From Beta vulgaris subsp. vulgaris (lineage: Eukaryota; Streptophyta; Magnoliopsida; Caryophyllales; Amaranthaceae): 64,000 bases of DNA. Shown piece by piece: positions 59,389 through 64,000 of this stretch. Below the pieces are notes generated by a model. It was not told where the DNA came from, did not search any database, and saw nothing but the letters and a program-made list of their open reading frames with translations. The first letter of the stretch is position 1. Every line of letters begins with the position of its first letter. The translations under genes were made by a program, and so were the position numbers. Where the stretch lies: the NCBI RefSeq assembly GCF_026745355.1, contig NC_079203.1:44062081-44126080 (forward strand), read 5' to 3'.

Positions 59389-59562
59389 AGTGGAGAAGAT
59401 GATGAGAGAAAAAAAAATTAGGGAAGAAGTGTACCAAAGACCAGATGCAGCGAAAAAGAAAAAAAAAATACCACAGCGGTGCCGGACCACCACGTCAACC
59501 ACCAAGCCGCCAATGAAACCAGGCGGAGCAACCGGAAAAGAGAACTTGGATCAATAACCTTT

Positions 59563-59575
59563 GGCTCTGATACCA
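59563..59575 (-). other. Copia-2 primer binding site
   Basis: On the minus strand TGGTATCAGAGCC directly follows the 5' LTR, the standard complement to the 3' end of initiator tRNA-Met in plant retroelements. Confidence 0.88.
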
Positions 59576-59753
59576 TGAAGAGAACTTACGGCAAAGGTTT
59601 AAGTTTTGAGAGAATTGGTTGACCTTCTCATTGATATGCTGTTTAATATATATACAACTAAGCTAAGTAATTTTCCTATGACAATACAACATTTAATTAG
59701 GAAAATATACACAAATCACAAAGTTTCCTAGAATACCAAGATATACTCCAATA
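59576..59753 (-). repeat. Copia-2 5' LTR
   Basis: 178 bp, identical by eye to the 3' LTR outside the 8-bp duplication in that copy. Confidence 0.92.
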
Positions 59754-59758
59754 CCCCG

Positions 59759-60844
59759 TTCAAAAAGTAATCCACCTTCATTTACTCCATCAATGTTCTT
59801 CTACTATATTTTGATATTTGAGTTAAAGAAGAAGAATTGAAAAAAACTCATCTAGTTGGACGAAAAAATCATCAAAGATTTGATTTTTTTTTTACCATAC
59901 TTCTACATTTGTTTTTTATTCATTAATCATTAAGATAAGAGCAGCATCATACATAAAGCTATCTATTCTGTAGAAATTAAGCACTATCCGGATCAGTCTT
60001 TTTAATACAAATTACACAAGCTGAAATTACTTTTCCTTTATTTTTGGTTTAATTTCAATTAAATTCTAAAAAAAGATCTTAATTTTACAAGGGAGTAATA
60101 AAAGATCTTATTACAACTAAGTAATAAAAAATTATTTAAATATATAATTTTTCTTTATAGACATTTTTTGAAGGGACCAACTCTAATGACTAGCACAGGG
60201 CCTCCATATGGTATGGGACGTGTGGACCAAAGCCCATTCATACGACATAAAACCTTTTTTTAGTTTATATAGTCACCTTTTACAATTCGCAATTAAACTG
60301 ATTTATCATTATGTTTTTTTTTAGGAGAAACAAGCACAATTTACCATTATCTTACATATTGACATTTTTTTCACAAAGTCATTCTTACATTTATTACAAT
60401 AAAAGTTACATTTTATTATATAGTAATATTTTTCCTCACATAATCACCCTTTACAATCTCTAACTACTCCTCTTGTATATCTATTGTTTTTCAACATAAT
60501 AACCCCATTTGTAATAAATCATATATACTAGCATTAAGTTCACACTAAATTGTGTGGACGAGGTTCATATAAGTTTTTTTTACACCACTACCATCTATTT
60601 CCAAAAAGATTACGAATTTTTTCCTTTTGCAATAATTTAGTGGAGAGAAAAAATAAAAATTGTAATAAATGCAATTCTCATATAGGAAAGAAAAAAAGAC
60701 ACCACATAGTTATATGCACAACCTATTCAATGTACATACTTTTTTCTCACATAATTATAAGTTTGTAAATCAGTGTTGCCGTTGCCGTACAATGTAGGCC
60801 CTATAAGTGTATCTCCTTACCGATCATACTATAGCTGAACTTCT
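59759..60844. other. Intergenic, no gene seen
   Basis: AT-rich sequence with homopolymer runs and short random frames. Nothing was recognised. Confidence 0.5.
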
Positions 60845-61645
60845 ATACATCGCCTTACTATTACTTAAAATCGCCCCAAAAAAAATTAAAATTACATTTA
60901 TAACCTTTTTCTTTTTTATTCTTCCATCACCACCACCACCACTCACCTCCTGGCTGCTGGCTGCCACCACCACCACTCACCTCCTGCTGGCTGCCACCAC
61001 CACCCACCCACCTCACTCCACCACCCTCACCTCTATTAAAATCACCCTTCCCTCTCCTTCTTCAACACCATGTGTACCACCACCCACCTCACTCCACGAC
61101 CCTCACCTCCACTTCCTTCGTCGCACACAACCACCACCACTTTCATCGTCGCGCGTCACCCTTCCTGTAACCACCACCACCTCCACGCAAAAGCTGAAGA
61201 AAACTGAAACTTTTTTTAAGACGCGAACGTTCGGCCAGGACGTTCTGGCCATGGGGTGAACGTCCTAGCCGGACGTTCGCGTTTTAAAAAAATATTTCAG
61301 TTTTCTTTTGCGTGGGTGGCTGCGGTGGTCTTCGTCACGTGAGGTGATGGCGGTGGAGGATGATGTCGCGGGAGGTAGTGACGGCGGTGGAGGTCGCAAG
61401 TGGCAGTGGGAAGGTAGCTAGTGGTGGTGGGAGCTAGTGGTGGGTGGTGTGGACTGTGGAAAAAGGAAAGGGTGAAAGGGCAGTGGTGGGGGTGGTGGTT
61501 GGTGTGGAAAAGAGGAGAGGGTGAAAGGGCCGTGGTGGGGGTGGTGGTGGTGGTGGGGTGGTGGGTGGTGGAAAAGAGGAAAGGGTAAAATTGTCTATAA
61601 AATTAAATTTGGGACGAATGGCGATGTTTAACAATCCCCTATTAT
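60845..61645. mobile_element. Long foldback (MITE-like) repeat
   Basis: The whole segment is an imperfect palindrome. The left end tacatcgcc...cccaaaaaaaattaaaatt pairs with the right end aattaaatttggga...ggcgatgtt. The arms are ccaccacc-rich against ggtggtgg-rich. The apex (61183-61315) is a tight hairpin with gcgaacgttcggccaggacg against cgtcctagccggacgttcgc. The open frame at 60807-61259 is a by-product of this low-complexity arm. Target duplication not resolved. Confidence 0.65.
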
Positions 61646-63080
61646 AGGCCTATCCATCACCACCAATAACCTCCTATTTCACTTTCTGCTGCAATTAATA
61701 TTAAAATGATCATACTGACAACTAGTTAAATTGAAAATAAAATTTCAATTTTCTCCCGTTTTAAAATGATGAAACACTTACTCTTTTCTATTTTTTATCA
61801 TTCTTACTTTACTGTATGCGTCTCCCAATACACATATTTGAACTTAAATATTTTTCATTGTATATTACTAAAAATTACAAAATGACGGAATATTAATAAA
61901 TTACTAATTGAAATGAATTAAACAAAATCGCACATATCAATATTTTTTTCTTGAAAATTGAGAAGACTCTCTAAATATGAATAATATCAAGATTTCAAGT
62001 AAGAAAGATAAAAAAACAAAGGAAGTAGTATTTTAGATTGTTTCAAAAATAAAAAGTGAAATATTACTTAATTTGATATTTACTTCTCTTTATCTCTACT
62101 TTCATCACATTTGTCCCTCTTTTTATTTTTATTTTTCTCTATCTCTTTTCCCTCTCAAATTCTCGTGCCATGACCCTACATGTCAATTAAAACAAAATCG
62201 AGAAAGTATATCTTTACATGATCAAACAGCACCAATACTAGAACTTTTTATGACAAGGTCCAATTCTTGTGGCTTCGAAACTGGTTCTTCCAATAGTATC
62301 AGTTTCAATCTCAGACAATAAATCTTCACCCATTTCGGGTTTAAAACCGGGTATCAAATATGTTTGTCATCCCTAATATAATTGCCAATAAAATTCTCTT
62401 TTACCTCGAGTAAAAAAGTACGCGAATTAATTTGTGGGTTGAGTTACACGCTTTTTTCCACTTTAAAGCATAAGGGATATGGATCCTTTATAAGAGATTT
62501 CAAACCTTAAAACTTTTCTCCAAATTTGGTGATGTTTTTTCCTACTTTTAGCATTCACCGTAGGCTGTATTTAAAAAAGATTGATGAATGCCTTTTGAAA
62601 GAATTGTCCAACTTTGTCAAAATTTGGGGTTGTCGTCTCTTTCAACTGAGGTGACTTATTTGTGAAGGAATATTCATCTGCTTGTAATGACAAACAGGAA
62701 CCAGTTGAAAAGAAATAGTATTGGTTACTATTATGCGGTCACTTTTACATGAAAATTCCCTATTATAATGTTCCGCGATATGCATGCATGATGCATCAAG
62801 CCTACCACCCTATGCGGGCCTGTGGATGCTCTTTCATCATTATTAAAATGTTAACTTTAGTGATATGTTATTCTAGAGCTAATTTCCTGAAACATTGTGT
62901 TTATTATTCGATGTTACATAATTAGTTAATTAAGCTCCCTCGACATATATACAAGAATCAATAACTTGATGGACTATTTTACACATATTTTTTGTGCGTC
63001 GCCTGGCTAGACATGTATATATATGTTTCGGCTTAGAAACTAATCAAAAGAGTAAAAAGTTAAGTGAGAGAGTAAAATTC
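61646..63080. other. Intergenic, no gene seen
   Basis: AT-rich; no coding sequence, repeat structure or promoter was recognised with confidence. Confidence 0.5.
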
Positions 63081-63475
63081 TAAGTTGGAATAGAATCCCG
63101 AGTCTTGTCACTACGAGTCCTGCAAAACAAGGAAAAACTGGCCCGGGGGTGTTCTCGGGAAAGCCTCTCCAACGCTCAAGTCAGTGACAGACTAGAGAGA
63201 GAAAGTAAGTAAGTCTAGAGAGAGATGCTCTGGTTTTGTTAGGTGAGAATTCAATACCTGTACATTGATGAGATTGTTGGTATTTATAGTGTGGTGGAAT
63301 CCCCTAGTCAAGAAACCCTTTTGGAAAAATCCCAATAACTAGGAAAGTTGTCACCTTTTTACGGTAAAGCTGTCTCATTCTTGAAAAGCTGATGGACCCT
63401 TTTGATGCCTAGGGCCTAGGCCTTGAGGGAAATGTCTTCTGATATTTATTGGGCCCAACCATGGGGTCCAAACAA
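63081..63475. mobile_element. LTR-like fragment
   Basis: A moderately GC-rich block (aaaactggcccgggggtgtt, ctctccaacgctcaagtcag, then a TATA-like ttggtatttatagtg) resembles LTR sequence of plant retrotransposons. No partner LTR, primer site or target duplication was seen, so it is only a candidate solo LTR or fragment. Confidence 0.35.
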
Positions 63476-63500
63476 TATATACTAGTATGTGATAACTCTT

Positions 63501-63605
63501 TTTTTTTTTTTTTTGACAATGGGGAATTGCATCAATTAAACAAAGGAAGTACAACCTAATGCTAATACAACCCTACAAACATAAGAGTAGTTAAATTGAG
63601 TGATA
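63501..63605 (-). mobile_element. 5'-truncated LINE insertion, minus strand
   Basis: A T run (63499-63514) followed by gacaatggggaattgcatc is, on the minus strand, a LINE-like 3' end finishing ...ccattgtc plus poly(A). A 15-bp duplication with one mismatch flanks it (tatgtgataactctt 63486-63500, tatgtaataactctt 63606-63620). Confidence 0.7.
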
Positions 63606-63620
63606 TATGTAATAACTCTT

Positions 63621-64000
63621 ACGTCTAACGTGAAAACTGATAATATGAGAGTTTTTTTTTGTATGCATTGTTTAAGTATTTGACTTTATTAAGTTGATTT
63701 TGGTAGTCAAACATAGTTGAATTGAGATAATTAGCAACACAACCTGTTGTGTAGTTATGTAGTAGGTGGGAAATTGGTCGGTTAAGTAGAAGATGATCTT
63801 CGAAATGAGAAGATGAGAGATGGTGCTAGGAAGAACAAGATTACGAATGTTTATTTTCTCATTTACGTACACAACACCTTTTTTTTTTTTTTACTTTGCT
63901 TTGAAGTGTCATCAAGTCTGTTTGATGTTGGAAGTTCAAGGGCAAAAACCGAAAGGTTGTGGGGGGTGTAGGACAATTGGACAAAAGGTGTATACACTCA
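63621..64000. other. Intergenic, no gene seen
   Basis: No supported feature; a T run at 63879-63892 and short random frames only. Confidence 0.5.

Larger units (their letters stand above)
54109..59753 (-). mobile_element. Copia-2: young Ty1/Copia retrotransposon, frame-broken
   Basis: LTRs of 186 bp (54109-54294) and 178 bp (59576-59753) are identical by eye except for an 8-bp tandem duplication (gagaactt) in the left one. A 5-bp target duplication ccccg flanks the element (54104-54108, 59754-59758). A perfect 13-nt initiator-tRNA-Met primer site, gag, protease, integrase, reverse transcriptase, RNase H and a polypurine tract follow in order on the minus strand. A hAT MITE interrupts the start of the RT domain. 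Identical LTRs mean a recent insertion, yet at least four frameshifts or stops break the coding region. Confidence 0.93.

Noticed and set aside
60807..61259. A 150-residue open frame
   Set aside because: Its proline/threonine-rich sequence is the translation of the ccaccacc arm of a foldback repeat.
1..64000. Clustered functional system (operon-like or biosynthetic cluster)
   Set aside because: The three host genes have unrelated roles and separate promoters; no co-functional cluster, CRISPR array or phage-like module is present.

Overview
The window is nuclear DNA of a flowering plant, a eudicot. It is AT-rich, its genes are split by canonical spliceosomal introns, it carries a light-harvesting gene, and it is dense in plant transposon families (CACTA, Copia, hAT, Stowaway, Tourist, Helitron, SINE, LINE). 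The protein sequences and element families would suit Amaranthaceae (spinach, beet, quinoa group), but that is an impression and not shown by the sequence. There is no prokaryotic or organellar gene, no CRISPR array and no true tRNA or rRNA gene.

Layout. 1-8058: the 5' part of a large CACTA (En/Spm) transposon on the minus strand, with decayed transposase domains; its other end lies outside the window. 8511-16723: an old Copia retrotransposon (minus strand) with two LTRs and a 5-bp target duplication, split by a 1.4-kb non-autonomous CACTA element (12237-13636). 16821-19050: a SINE, a small Helitron and upstream sequence. 19113-28185 (+): a ten-exon gene for a DEDD 3'-5' exonuclease fused to a KH domain; its introns hold a Helitron with a MITE inside and long G runs. 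29303-30988: a Helitron, a Stowaway-like MITE and a SINE split by a hAT MITE. 31875-40281 (+): an eleven-coding-exon ENTH/epsin gene (EPSIN1-like). 42081-45961 (+): LHCA2, a photosystem I antenna protein, five exons. 46150-64000: no host gene recognised; MITEs, a LINE-like insertion with an inverted 5' part, a very young but frame-broken Copia element (54109-59753) carrying a hAT MITE, a long foldback repeat and LTR/LINE scraps.

The three host genes all lie on the plus strand but have unrelated jobs (RNA metabolism or decay, clathrin-coated vesicle trafficking, photosynthetic light harvesting); nothing suggests they act together. All exon models were made by hand from splice sites and reading phase, and all three give uninterrupted proteins of family length (337, 568 and 270 aa).

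I did not find a convincing new biological system. The observations most worth following are: a duplicated intron-end/terminal exon in LHCA2 that offers a decoy last exon; a GC-AG intron in the same gene; a twin-priming-like inverted retroposon; a Copia element with identical LTRs but several frameshifts and a MITE insertion; and a CACTA element carrying an exon/intron-like GC-rich insert.
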